From: Actimicrobium sp. CCC2.4
GTDB lineage: Bacteria; Pseudomonadota; Gammaproteobacteria; Burkholderiales; Burkholderiaceae_D
Direction: 5' to 3'
Assembly: GCF_034347385.1 (NCBI RefSeq)
Contig: NZ_CP133777.1
Span: 2,108,001 to 2,172,000, forward strand
Length of the DNA stretch: 64,000 nucleotides
A model generated the notes under the pieces. That model was not told where the DNA came from. It did not search any database and saw nothing but the letters and a program-made list of their open reading frames with translations. Numbering within the stretch: position 1 is the first letter of the stretch; every line of letters begins with the position of its first letter. Both the position numbers and the translations under genes were made by a program. Of this stretch, positions 20,333 to 28,562 are shown piece after piece.

Positions 20333-21054
20333 CGCAGCGGTCCGTCATCGTGGTGCCCGGGTGCGGCACGGTTGATTTCCGGCAGCGCCAGCGTGTGGCT
20401 GAAATGGGTTGCCAGTCGCTGGTCATGGCTGACCACGACCAGCGTCGAGGAGGCCGCTGCGCACTCCTGCAGGAGTGCCAGAAAATCAAGCTGGCGCGCG
20501 GCGTCAAGCGATGAGGTCGGCTCGTCGGCGATGAGCAAGGCGGGCGTGCCCATCAGCGCGCGCGCCGCCGCAACGCGCTGTTGCTGCCCGACACTGAGCA
20601 TCGCTGCAGGTCGTGCCAACAAGGCCTGACCCAGACCAAGACGGCTCAGCAGCCGATGCGCCTCGGCACCTACGCTGCCGCTGGTGACGATTGCCTGTGC
20701 GGCACGACGCCGCGAAAAACGGCACGGTAATACGGTGTTCTCAAGCACGCTCAGATAAGGCAGTACATTGAATTGCTGAAAAACAAACCCGATGTGATCG
20801 ACCCGGAAACGGTCGCGCTCGCTGGCTGACAAGGATGCCAGCGGCTGGCCCAATACCGTGATGTCGCCCTGTTGCGGCACCAGCACGCCTGCCAGCAATG
20901 CCAGCAAGGTGCTCTTGCCGCAGCCGCTGGGACCGTGCAGAAACAGCCGCTCGCCCGCCATGATGTTGATGCCGGGGATATCGAGACAAGGCTGATCCGG
21001 CTTCCAGCGGAAGACCACGTCTTCGATGGCGATGGCAGGTGAATGGATTGTCAT
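20317..21054 (-). CDS. ABC transporter ATP-binding protein (LolD/MacB type)
   Basis: A 245-residue cytosolic ATPase with Walker A GPSGCGKST, signature LSVGQQQRVAAARAL and Walker B ALLIADEPTSSLD. The signature carries LSVGQ instead of LSGGQ. The ATG at 21054 is preferred; 28 upstream codons are open but non-conserved. It heads the minus-strand ABC-permease-DUF3299 unit and would power the FtsX-type permease. Confidence 0.9.
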   Translation of the reverse strand: MTIHSPAIAIEDVVFRWKPDQPCLDIPGINIMAGERLFLHGPSGCGKSTLLALLAGVLVPQQGDITVLGQPLASLSASERDRFRVDHIGFVFQQFNVLPYLSVLENTVLPCRFSRRRAAQAIVTSGSVGAEAHRLLSRLGLGQALLARPAAMLSVGQQQRVAAARALMGTPALLIADEPTSSLDAARQLDFLALLQECAAASSTLVVVSHDQRLATHFSHTLALPEINRAAPGHHDDGPLRCAIW

Positions 21055-21431
21055 GCGGCTGTTTCGGAAAGAGGAGTAGTGGCCGGAAAGCCCAGCCAAC
21101 GTGCATGGTAGCGCGCACGGTGACGGTGGATTCGGCATCGATCAAACTTTGTGCATTGCTTGCCCGGCGCGCAGTAGCGGCTTCAGTTCGGGAAAATTTG
21201 CGGAATTTGAGAGTCTAAAAAATATTGCTAGAAAATAATATTTATTCCACGGAACCAATCGAATATGTGAGAATGCTACCGGTACTACCGGTATTCATCA
21301 ATTTCTATTGGTGGTAAGCGTGGCTCTAAATAACGGCGGCACCGGTTTTTCGCAACGTATCAAAATCCCGATTCACTGGCGCTCTCCGGCACCGGTTCCA
21401 ACATCATTTTATTGGCTGAACAGGGGAAAGT
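21055..21431. other. 377-bp divergent intergenic region
   Basis: Lies between the ABC ATPase gene (minus) and the chemoreceptor gene (plus). The part from about 21190 to 21310 is AT-rich compared with its surroundings and holds an inverted repeat (AAATATT at 21220-21226, AATATTT at 21237-21243) and a doubled palindrome at 21277-21293. No open frame here looks coding. Confidence 0.5.
21277..21293. promoter_or_regulatory. Doubled 8-bp palindrome, operator-like
   Basis: TACCGGTA occurs twice, separated by one base (21277-21284 and 21286-21293). Each unit is itself a perfect palindrome. It lies 139 bases before the chemoreceptor start, in AT-rich DNA. The regulator is unknown. Confidence 0.4.
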
Positions 21432-23168
21432 ATGGGCAATATGAAAGTGGCCAGCAAGATGGCCTGGGGTTTCGGGGTAGTCATCGCGTCGTTGATTCTG
21501 ATTTCGACGATTAGCATTGTGCGACTGGCCAGCATCGGTGAGGCAATCAAGGTGTTGACACATGAACGTGTGCCAGTGCTGGGAGCGCTTCATGGCCTGG
21601 CCTCTGTCGCGGGAGATAATGCACAGATTATCCGCAACATCATCCTGCTCACTGATGAACAAAAAAAGACAGAGTACAAGGCCAAGTTTGACAAAAATAT
21701 TCAGGATGCCTCGACGCATCAGGCGTTTTTGGAAAAAAATCTGGCCGTACAGCAAGAGCGGGAGTTGCTCGGTGTACTGGCCTCCAGTCAAATGGCTTAC
21801 CGGGCCTACACCCGAGAAGTGATTCGTCTGGGTTTATCGAACAAGAACGACGACGCAACCGCACTGTTGTTCGGCGAAAACTACACGTTGCAGGCAGCGT
21901 ATTTTGCGGCGATCAATAAGCTCATTGACTTTGAAGAAAAGCAGACCACAGTGGCAAGTGACGCGGCAGTGGATAGCTATCTTAGTGCGCGCAACCTGAT
22001 TATTTTTCTTGGGCTGCTGGCGTCCGCGTTGGGTGTCATCGTCGCGGTATTTATTTCACGCGGTCTGGTCAGGCAACTGGGTGGCGAACCGGGTGAAGCA
22101 GCGAATGTGGCCCGTTCCGTTGCCCAGGGTGATCTGACCGGCGTGATCAACGTGTCGCGTGGCGATACGACCAGCCTGATGGCGCAATTGCTGGCGATGC
22201 AGACCAGCCTGATCGGCATGGTGGCCAGCGTGCGGCGGGGTGCCGATAGCGTGTCCGTCGCTTCGGCTGAAATTGCCGAAGGCAATATCGATCTGTCGAA
22301 TCGCACCGAACAGCAAGCCGGCGCGCTCGAAGAAACCGCTTCCTCGATGGAGCAACTGGGGACCACCGTGAAGCAAAATGCCGACAACGCGCGTCAGGCT
22401 AATCAGCTGGCCCGGAACGCCAGTAATGTAGCCGTCGCTGGTGGCCAGGTGGTGTCGGAAGTAGTGGACACCATGAAAGGCATCAATGCCAGTTCGCGTC
22501 GTATCACCGACATCATCAGCGTGATCGACGGAATTGCTTTTCAGACCAATATCCTGGCCCTCAATGCCGCTGTCGAAGCCGCCCGCGCCGGCGAGCAGGG
22601 GCGCGGTTTCGCGGTAGTCGCCACTGAGGTCCGGAGCCTGGCGCGGCGCAGCGCCGATGCAGCCAAGGAAATCAAGGTCTTGATTAGCGATAGTGTCGAT
22701 CGCGTCGGCAAAGGGACTTTGCTCGTCGATCGCGCCGGCAACACGATGCAGGAAATCGTCAGCAGCATCCGCCGCGTCACCGACATCATGGGAGAAATCA
22801 GCGCCGCCAGCGTCGAGCAGAACCAGGGCGTGGCGCAAGTGTGCGAGGCAATCCTCACGATGGACCAGTCAACGCAGCAAAACGCTGCCCTGGTCGAAGA
22901 GATGGCCGCAGGTGCGACCAGCTTGAGCGAGCAATCCGCCGAACTGGTGCAAGCGATGGCTGCGTTCAAGCTGGATGATCGCCAGTTGCCGCGTATCGCT
23001 GCGGTGGTGCCGCACGGTGCAGCGTCCCGTCTTGTGGCGGTGCCGAGAGTGAAAACGGCAAGCGCAAGCGCACCGAAGTCGCTGGGAAACCGTCCGGTGG
23101 CCGGCGCGGCATCGGCAAACCAGGCGCGACTGGCGAGCGGTGTCGATGAGCGCCGGGAAAGTTTCTGA
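21432..23168 (+). CDS. Methyl-accepting chemotaxis protein
   Basis: A 578-residue transmembrane chemoreceptor. Membrane helix 1 (about residues 8-32) and helix 2 (about 187-212) flank a periplasmic four-helix-bundle ligand domain. A HAMP domain follows, then the cytoplasmic signalling domain with the conserved hairpin tip [35 protein letters not shown]. Adaptation helices carry Glu/Gln-rich methylation segments ([20 protein letters not shown]). No C-terminal NWETF-like tether is present; the protein ends in a basic, Ala-rich tail. GGGG/GGGAAAG upstream of ATG 21432 is the ribosome site. The ligand is unknown. Confidence 0.95.
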   Translation: MGNMKVASKMAWGFGVVIASLILISTISIVRLASIGEAIKVLTHERVPVLGALHGLASVAGDNAQIIRNIILLTDEQKKTEYKAKFDKNIQDASTHQAFLEKNLAVQQERELLGVLASSQMAYRAYTREVIRLGLSNKNDDATALLFGENYTLQAAYFAAINKLIDFEEKQTTVASDAAVDSYLSARNLIIFLGLLASALGVIVAVFISRGLVRQLGGEPGEAANVARSVAQGDLTGVINVSRGDTTSLMAQLLAMQTSLIGMVASVRRGADSVSVASAEIAEGNIDLSNRTEQQAGALEETASSMEQLGTTVKQNADNARQANQLARNASNVAVAGGQVVSEVVDTMKGINASSRRITDIISVIDGIAFQTNILALNAAVEAARAGEQGRGFAVVATEVRSLARRSADAAKEIKVLISDSVDRVGKGTLLVDRAGNTMQEIVSSIRRVTDIMGEISAASVEQNQGVAQVCEAILTMDQSTQQNAALVEEMAAGATSLSEQSAELVQAMAAFKLDDRQLPRIAAVVPHGAASRLVAVPRVKTASASAPKSLGNRPVAGAASANQARLASGVDERRESF

Positions 23169-23170
23169 GC

Positions 23171-23207
23171 GCCCCGTGACGGCACTTTGTTGATGCCGTC
23201 ACGGGGC
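23171..23207 (+). terminator. Strong stem-loop after the chemoreceptor gene
   Basis: A perfect 14-bp inverted repeat (23171-23184 with 23194-23207) closes a 9-base loop, two bases after the stop codon. No T-run follows, so it would be an atypical terminator or a 3'-end stabilising structure. Confidence 0.65.
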
Positions 23208-23289
23208 CGTGTCCGGCAGGAATGAATTAGTTACTTCTTCCGGTTACTCATTGAGATCTGTCGTTCTGTTTCATCCTCACGGAGATCTC

Positions 23290-24627
23290 ATGAAACTCAA
23301 GCCAACGTTACCGCCGCTTCAGGTACGCCCTGACACTGCGCCATCGACCCCCGCCGGAACGACAAGCACTGATGCGGCAGTGCGCGTGCGGAGATTGTCG
23401 ACCGGCACCTTGAACCGGCTGCAGGACAAGCTGCGACCGGTCACCGAGGATGCGATCGCCATCAGACAATTGCTGGACGCGCGGGCGGAATTGATCGGGC
23501 GCCAGGCGGGCTGTGGCAGTGCCGATGAATTGCTCAAGGCATTCGGCGACATCGCTTTCCTGAAAAAATTTTGCTTCAACACGGCACCGCTGGCCTTGGC
23601 TTTTTCTGAGAGCCGGCAAGCGTTTCTGTTGCGTACACTGACCCGGAAGAGCGCGCGTCATCCGGACGATCCGCAGTTTCCCGACTCGGGTACGCCAGGA
23701 AAAACCGAGCGCAACACGCTAAATAATCAGCTCCCCGAAAGGAATATCCAGCTGACGCCGGCAACGGCTATTTATCCCGATGTCGGGATCGCGACGATTT
23801 CCAGCCACCCGGATCGTCCGCGCTGGCACGGCATGCCATCGGTGATGTATGCCACGCCGTTAGAACAGGACGTTGGCACGATAGGAAAAGTCGACAACTA
23901 CCGGAAAATGTTTGGCAATACCCTCAGCTTCGCGTCGAATGATGGTTTTACAAAAGAGTTCGTCCGAAAGGTCAAGTCACGCCGTTTTTCTCATGCAGAA
24001 TTGATCGATGCTTTCAAGGCACAGCCGCCGATCAAAAAAAATCTGAAAACGCCATTGCCGTTCAACCAGTTACATGAATCTCTGTCGGCGTTGCGACAAC
24101 AGATCCGGGGCTACAGAGCACATCGCCAGTCTGCTCTTTATCCGGATGGATCAGTTCCGCACAATGAGGTGATTGCGCGGCTTTGGTTATGGGATGCCAC
24201 TGCCGTCGAGGTGGGCAAGGAAGTGGGCGAAGGCTTGTGCGCGGCCATCGAATTGCAGGTCGCCCGCTCGGCATTGGCGATCGGCTTGCAGAAGCAGGGC
24301 AGCGACCATCGACTGGTCAAAGACTTCCTGATGCAGCAATTGTCGGTAGGCGACAATAATGCGGCCTTAAAAAAGTCAGCGGCGAAGGAAAAATTCAATC
24401 GCCTGACCGGGGCCGACAAGCAGCTGGTCTGCGACACCTTGATCGCGAAACTGCTGGCACCGGTGACGCTATGCCATTACACCCCGGGGACGGCCGGCAT
24501 GTCGCCGGTGTCGCTCGATACGCTGCCGGTGAGCGCAGTGGTGGCCGCGATGGACAAGGTGCTGGGTGCCAGGCTGGGGCCTAATGCGTTGGCCTTGCAC
24601 ACGCAGGCCGGGCAGACTGACCCGTAG
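23290..24627 (+). CDS. Unrecognised 445-residue protein
   Basis: I do not recognise this protein. The ATG at 23290 follows a GGAG ribosome site; an upstream extension of 27 codons is open but lacks such a site. The first 30 residues are Pro/Thr/Ala-rich and probably disordered (KLKPTLPPLQ..., APSTPAGTTSTD). The rest is a mixed, largely helical soluble protein with many Lys/Arg residues and no signal peptide or membrane helix. LWLWDATAVEVGKEVGEGLCAAIELQ and LSVGDNNAALKKSAAKEKF are regular helices. A disordered start followed by a soluble body would fit a secreted effector, but there is no direct evidence. A 24-codon nadB relic begins eight bases after its stop. Confidence 0.7.
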   Translation: MKLKPTLPPLQVRPDTAPSTPAGTTSTDAAVRVRRLSTGTLNRLQDKLRPVTEDAIAIRQLLDARAELIGRQAGCGSADELLKAFGDIAFLKKFCFNTAPLALAFSESRQAFLLRTLTRKSARHPDDPQFPDSGTPGKTERNTLNNQLPERNIQLTPATAIYPDVGIATISSHPDRPRWHGMPSVMYATPLEQDVGTIGKVDNYRKMFGNTLSFASNDGFTKEFVRKVKSRRFSHAELIDAFKAQPPIKKNLKTPLPFNQLHESLSALRQQIRGYRAHRQSALYPDGSVPHNEVIARLWLWDATAVEVGKEVGEGLCAAIELQVARSALAIGLQKQGSDHRLVKDFLMQQLSVGDNNAALKKSAAKEKFNRLTGADKQLVCDTLIAKLLAPVTLCHYTPGTAGMSPVSLDTLPVSAVVAAMDKVLGARLGPNALALHTQAGQTDP

Positions 24628-24635
24628 TCAGGCTG

Positions 24636-24707
24636 CTAGCGCCAGTCCGGCGACCGCGCCTTCGATAACGTATCCGGATAATCCCGGCGCAGATGCAGGC
24701 CTCGACG
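24636..24707 (-). pseudogene. Relic of the nadB 3' end
   Basis: Read on the minus strand this 72-base piece encodes RGLHLRRDYPDTLSKA and then SPDWR followed by a stop. The end of the intact nadB gene at 25369-26970 encodes [16 protein letters not shown], then PTVLSPDWR and stop. The match includes the stop position and needs a four-codon gap plus a few substitutions. It therefore looks like an old duplicate of the nadB tail in the same orientation, about 730 bases from the original. The similarity fades upstream of the 24 codons. Confidence 0.75.
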
Positions 24708-24829
24708 CCTTATTCTTCAATCAGTTATTGCTGAGCGATCCGGCGAAAATCCTTGCGGTGCGATTCTTTTCCCGGAATTTGAGGGTGCCCGTCAATTAGC
24801 CATTTGCACATCTATGCCATGATGGCGCC

Positions 24830-25330
24830 ATGAAAATACTCTTGCGCCTGTTCGGATTGGTTCACGGCTTGATGGCATGTCTGTTTGCCTGCGCGGCACT
24901 CATGCTGATTGTGATTGCCGCCCATATGGGATGGTTGGCCGTCATGGGCGCTTGGGACCGGGCTGCAGCGCAGGCAGTCATCGGGGCGATAGGAATATTG
25001 ACAGTCGCCGTCGTCGCTCTGCAAATTGCCGAAACGATCATTGAAGAAGAGGTCATTCGTGACGCCGACATCAGCGCGCCGACCCGCGTTCGCCGGTTTT
25101 TGTCACGGTTCCTGGTAGTCATCGTGGTGGCGTTGTCCATTGAAGGCTTGGTCGCCACCTTCAAAGCGCAAGAAGATCCCATGCAACTTGTGTACGCCGC
25201 CAGCATATTGGTGGGAGTCGGCGTGCTGCTGGCTGCGTGGGGACTATTCATACACCTCAACCGCTCAGCCGAGGAACTGGAACCGGGGGCAATGGAAGAT
25301 GCGAAGCGCGAAGATCACAAAGTCAGGTAG
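24830..25330 (+). CDS. Conserved small membrane protein
   Basis: A 166-residue protein with about four hydrophobic segments: residues 1-32, 45-65, 85-105 and 115-140. A conserved charged loop EEEVIRDADISAPTRVRRFLSRF lies between helices 2 and 3, and the tail is acidic (SAEELEPGAMEDAKREDHK). Similar proteins are common as hypothetical proteins in Burkholderiales. It lies between nadB and the nadB relic, so it may have been inserted or carried by the same rearrangement. Function unknown. Confidence 0.75.
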   Translation: MKILLRLFGLVHGLMACLFACAALMLIVIAAHMGWLAVMGAWDRAAAQAVIGAIGILTVAVVALQIAETIIEEEVIRDADISAPTRVRRFLSRFLVVIVVALSIEGLVATFKAQEDPMQLVYAASILVGVGVLLAAWGLFIHLNRSAEELEPGAMEDAKREDHKVR

Positions 25331-25368
25331 GGTTCCTGCGCCATTCGCCACGCAGAATCACATTGACC

Positions 25369-26970
25369 TTAGCGCCAGTCCGGTGACAGCACCGTCGGCA
25401 ATGCCTTCGGCAAGGTATCCGGAAAATCCCGGCTGAAATGCAGGCCGCGACTTTCGCGCCGTGACAGCGCGCTATGCACGATCAGCGAAGCGACTTCGAC
25501 CAGATTGCGCAATTCGAGCAAATCACGCGTGATGCGGAAGTGCGCGTAGTACTCGTCGATTTCTTCCTTGAGCAAACGGATCCGGTGCTGGGCGCGCTCG
25601 AGTCGTTTGGTGGTGCGCACGATGCCGACGTAATTCCACATGAAGCGACGCAGCTCGTCCCAGTTATGCGACAGCACGACTTCTTCGTCGGCATTGGTGA
25701 CGCGGCTTTCATCCCAGGCGGGCAGGGCGATTTCCATGCGGGTCGGTTGCTGTTCGATGAATTGCGCGGCGGCGCGACCGAGCACGATGCATTCGAGCAG
25801 CGAATTGCTGGCCAGCCGGTTAGCGCCATGCAAACCGGTATAAGACGTCTCGCCGACCGCATACAGGCCCGGCAGGTCGGTGCGTCCCGCCAGGTCCGTG
25901 ACTACGCCGCCGCAGGTGTAGTGCGCCGCCGGCACGACCGGAATCGGCTCTTTGGTGATATCGATGCCCAGCTCCAGGCAACGCGCCAGGATGGTCGGAA
26001 AATGCTCCAGCAAAAACTCCGGCGACTTGTGGCTGATGTCGAGGTCGACGTGATCGAGGCCGCGCTTTTTCATTTCGGCATCGATGGCCCGGGCGACGAT
26101 ATCGCGTGGTGCCAGTTCGGCGCGCTCGTCCTGGTCCAGCATGAAGCGCGTGCCGGCCGCCTCGCCGGCAGAGGCCGGCAACTTCAGCATGCCGCCTTCG
26201 CCGCGCACGGCTTCGGTGATCAGGAAGGACTTCGCATACGGGTGGTACAAGCAGGTCGGATGAAACTGGATGAACTCCATGTTGGCCACGCGGCAGCCGG
26301 CGCGCCAGGCCATCGCGATGCCGTCACCGGTCGCGGTGTCCGGGTTGGTGGTGTACAGATACACCTTGCCTGCGCCGCCGGTGGCCAGCACCGTGTGGTC
26401 GGCGGCGATCGTGCTGACCTTGCCGCTCTTGACGTCTTGCACATACAGGCCGAGGCAGTGCGGTTCTTCGCCGCCACCGGGCAGCTTGTTCGACTTGATC
26501 ACGTCGATCGCGTAGTGGTGTTCGAGCAGCGTGATGTTGGGGTTGTTGCGTACGATCTGTTCCAGCGTGACCTGTACCGCATGGCCGGTGGCGTCGGCCG
26601 CGTGGATGATACGGCGCTGGCTGTGGCCGCCTTCGCGGGTCAGATGAAAACCCAGTTCGGCGGTGTCGTCACGGGTGAACGGCACGCCTTGTTCGATGAG
26701 CCACTCGATTGCTTCGCGGCCATGTTCGATGATGAAGCGGGTCGCGCTTTCATCGCATAAACCGGCACCGGCCACCAGCGTGTCGGCGACATGTTCGTCA
26801 TAGCTGTCGCCGGAATCGAGCACCGCGGCGATGCCGCCCTGGGCCCAGTTGCTGGCGCCATCGAGCAGTTCACGCTTGGAGATGACGACGACCTTGCGGG
26901 TTTTTGCGAGGTGCAATGCAACGGACAATCCGGCCAGTCCGCTGCCGACGATGGCGACATCAAATTTCAT
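25369..26970 (-). CDS. nadB: L-aspartate oxidase
   Basis: A 533-residue FAD enzyme oxidising L-aspartate to iminoaspartate, the substrate of NadA. The N-terminal dinucleotide motif [15 protein letters not shown], the flavin-contact block [11 protein letters not shown], the substrate-loop [13 protein letters not shown] and the capping-domain motif [10 protein letters not shown] are all present. It lies 72 bases downstream of purT on the same strand and about 7 kb from nadA-nadC. A duplicate of its last 24 codons lies at 24636-24707. Confidence 0.96.
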   Translation of the reverse strand: MKFDVAIVGSGLAGLSVALHLAKTRKVVVISKRELLDGASNWAQGGIAAVLDSGDSYDEHVADTLVAGAGLCDESATRFIIEHGREAIEWLIEQGVPFTRDDTAELGFHLTREGGHSQRRIIHAADATGHAVQVTLEQIVRNNPNITLLEHHYAIDVIKSNKLPGGGEEPHCLGLYVQDVKSGKVSTIAADHTVLATGGAGKVYLYTTNPDTATGDGIAMAWRAGCRVANMEFIQFHPTCLYHPYAKSFLITEAVRGEGGMLKLPASAGEAAGTRFMLDQDERAELAPRDIVARAIDAEMKKRGLDHVDLDISHKSPEFLLEHFPTILARCLELGIDITKEPIPVVPAAHYTCGGVVTDLAGRTDLPGLYAVGETSYTGLHGANRLASNSLLECIVLGRAAAQFIEQQPTRMEIALPAWDESRVTNADEEVVLSHNWDELRRFMWNYVGIVRTTKRLERAQHRIRLLKEEIDEYYAHFRITRDLLELRNLVEVASLIVHSALSRRESRGLHFSRDFPDTLPKALPTVLSPDWR

Positions 26971-27042
26971 GGTGGGTGTTCTTCATATTGGAAAAGAAGG
27001 TCGACTATAGGTCATTTTCGAGTTGCTGTTTGGCACTACCCA

Positions 27043-28257
27043 TCAGGCCTCGGGCAAGACCGGAATCACCCGGGCGGCAGCGGCTTTGGCATTGCTGCGC
27101 GCGGTGTCAATATCGGCGGCAACGGCCAGCGCAACACCCATGCGCCGGTGCGCAAACGACTCCGGCTTGCCGAACAGGCGGATGTCGGTGCCGGGGATGC
27201 GCAAGGCATTGGCCACGCCATCGAAGGCGATGCCCTTGGCATCATGGCGACCATAAATGACGGCTGAGGCACCCGGTGCTTTCAGGGCGACATTGACCGG
27301 CAGGCCGAGGATGGCCTTGGCGTGGATCTCGAATTCGCTCTGGACCTGGCTGGCCATCGTCACCATGCCGGTGTCATGCGGACGCGGGCTGACTTCCGAG
27401 AACCACACTTTGTCACCCTTGACGAACAGCTCGACACCGAACAAGCCGCGACCGCCGAGGTTGTCGGTGACCGCCCTGGCAATGGCTTGTGCATTGACCA
27501 GTGCGGCCGATGGCATCGGATGCGGCTGCCAGCTTTCGACGTAATCGCCATTGACCTGGATATGGCCGATCGGCTCGCAAAAAGAGGTAATGATGCTGCC
27601 GTGCTCATCGAGCGAGCGCACGGTCAGCAGCGTGATTTCGTATTCGAAATCAATGAAGCCTTCGACGATCACCCGACCGGCATCGACGCGGCTGCCGGCG
27701 GCGGCGTAATCCCAGGCGGCAGCGACTTCATCGGGGCCGTCGAGCTTGGACTGGCCCTTGCCGGACGACGACATGACGGGCTTGATGATGCACGGGAAAC
27801 CGATCTCGGCGCACGCCGCCTGCAGCTCGGCCTTGCTGTCGGCGAAGCGGTAAGGCGAGGTTGGTAATTGCAATTCTTCGGCGGCGAGGCGACGGATGCC
27901 TTCGCGGTTCATCGTCAGCCAGGCAGCGCGGGCGGTCGGGATCACGGTGACGTCGCCGGCCTGTTCGAGTTCCATCAAGCGGGTGGTGGCGATGGCTTCG
28001 ATCTCGGGCACAACCAGGTCCGGTTTTTCAAGCGCGATCAGCGCGGCCAGCGCGTCGCCATCGGCCATGTTAATCACGTGCGCCCGGTGCGCAACTTGCT
28101 GTCCGGGTGCATCAGCATAACGGTCGACGGCGATGACTTCAACGCCCAGTCGCTGCAGCGCAATGATGACTTCCTTGCCCAGTTCGCCGGAGCCTAGCAG
28201 CATGACTTTAGTGGCGTTGGACGAGAGCGGAGTGCCGAAGCGGACAGGAGTTTTCAT
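27043..28257 (-). CDS. purT: Phosphoribosylglycinamide formyltransferase 2 (formate-dependent)
   Basis: A 404-residue ATP-grasp enzyme that uses formate and ATP to formylate glycinamide ribonucleotide in purine synthesis. Visible motifs are [13 protein letters not shown] (N-terminal nucleotide-binding-like fold), [26 protein letters not shown] (ATP-grasp loop) and FFVKGD-like [27 protein letters not shown]. The ATG at 28257 is preceded by AGGAG within ten bases; 16 open upstream codons are rejected. It heads a likely purT-nadB unit. Confidence 0.95.
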   Translation of the reverse strand: MKTPVRFGTPLSSNATKVMLLGSGELGKEVIIALQRLGVEVIAVDRYADAPGQQVAHRAHVINMADGDALAALIALEKPDLVVPEIEAIATTRLMELEQAGDVTVIPTARAAWLTMNREGIRRLAAEELQLPTSPYRFADSKAELQAACAEIGFPCIIKPVMSSSGKGQSKLDGPDEVAAAWDYAAAGSRVDAGRVIVEGFIDFEYEITLLTVRSLDEHGSIITSFCEPIGHIQVNGDYVESWQPHPMPSAALVNAQAIARAVTDNLGGRGLFGVELFVKGDKVWFSEVSPRPHDTGMVTMASQVQSEFEIHAKAILGLPVNVALKAPGASAVIYGRHDAKGIAFDGVANALRIPGTDIRLFGKPESFAHRRMGVALAVAADIDTARSNAKAAAARVIPVLPEA

Positions 28258-28375
28258 GGGTCGGTGCCAGTGTGGGAAAAGTGACCAGCATGATACCGCC
28301 TGCATGCGGGTGGATGGGCTTGATTAGCGTGGCGGGAAGGAAAAAAATCGCGTTATTCCAGCTGCCTGATTCGCT

Positions 28376-28408
28376 TGGTGCAATGCCCTTTGGTTATTGC
28401 ACCCTACG
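28376..28408. repeat. REP-like palindrome, copy 2
   Basis: GTGCAAT (28378-28384) and ATTGCAC (28396-28402) flank the loop GCCCTTTGGTT; CCTACG follows. It matches the copies at 18392 and 41727. Confidence 0.75.
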
Positions 28409-28509
28409 ATCTATTCGGCGTTGGGAAGCATGTTCGTGTGCTCATACAAAGCCGCGGCATTAATCAAAATATGCCGGGATTTTGTAATACCAGGTGAGTC
28501 GACGTCAAA

Positions 28510-28539
28510 TAAAAAAAACCGCCGGACAAGGCCGGCGGC
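28510..28539 (-). terminator. Rho-independent terminator of the MFS gene
   Basis: On the minus strand, CCGCCGG (28538-28532) pairs with CCGGCGG (28525-28519) around a 6-base loop, followed by a run of eight or more T. It stands 24 bases after the MFS stop codon. Confidence 0.88.
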
Positions 28540-28562
28540 TTTCACGACACAACGCGGACCGG

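Larger units (their letters stand above)
28258..28562. other. 305-bp intergenic region with REP copy and terminator
   Basis: Lies between the purT start and the MFS stop, both on the minus strand. It holds the second REP-like palindrome (28376-28408) and the terminator of the MFS gene (28510-28539). Short open frames here show no recognisable product. Confidence 0.6.

Noticed and set aside
25474-26760. A 428-codon plus-strand open frame antisense to nadB
   Set aside because: nadB motifs are intact on the minus strand; the antisense frame lacks family features and a ribosome site.
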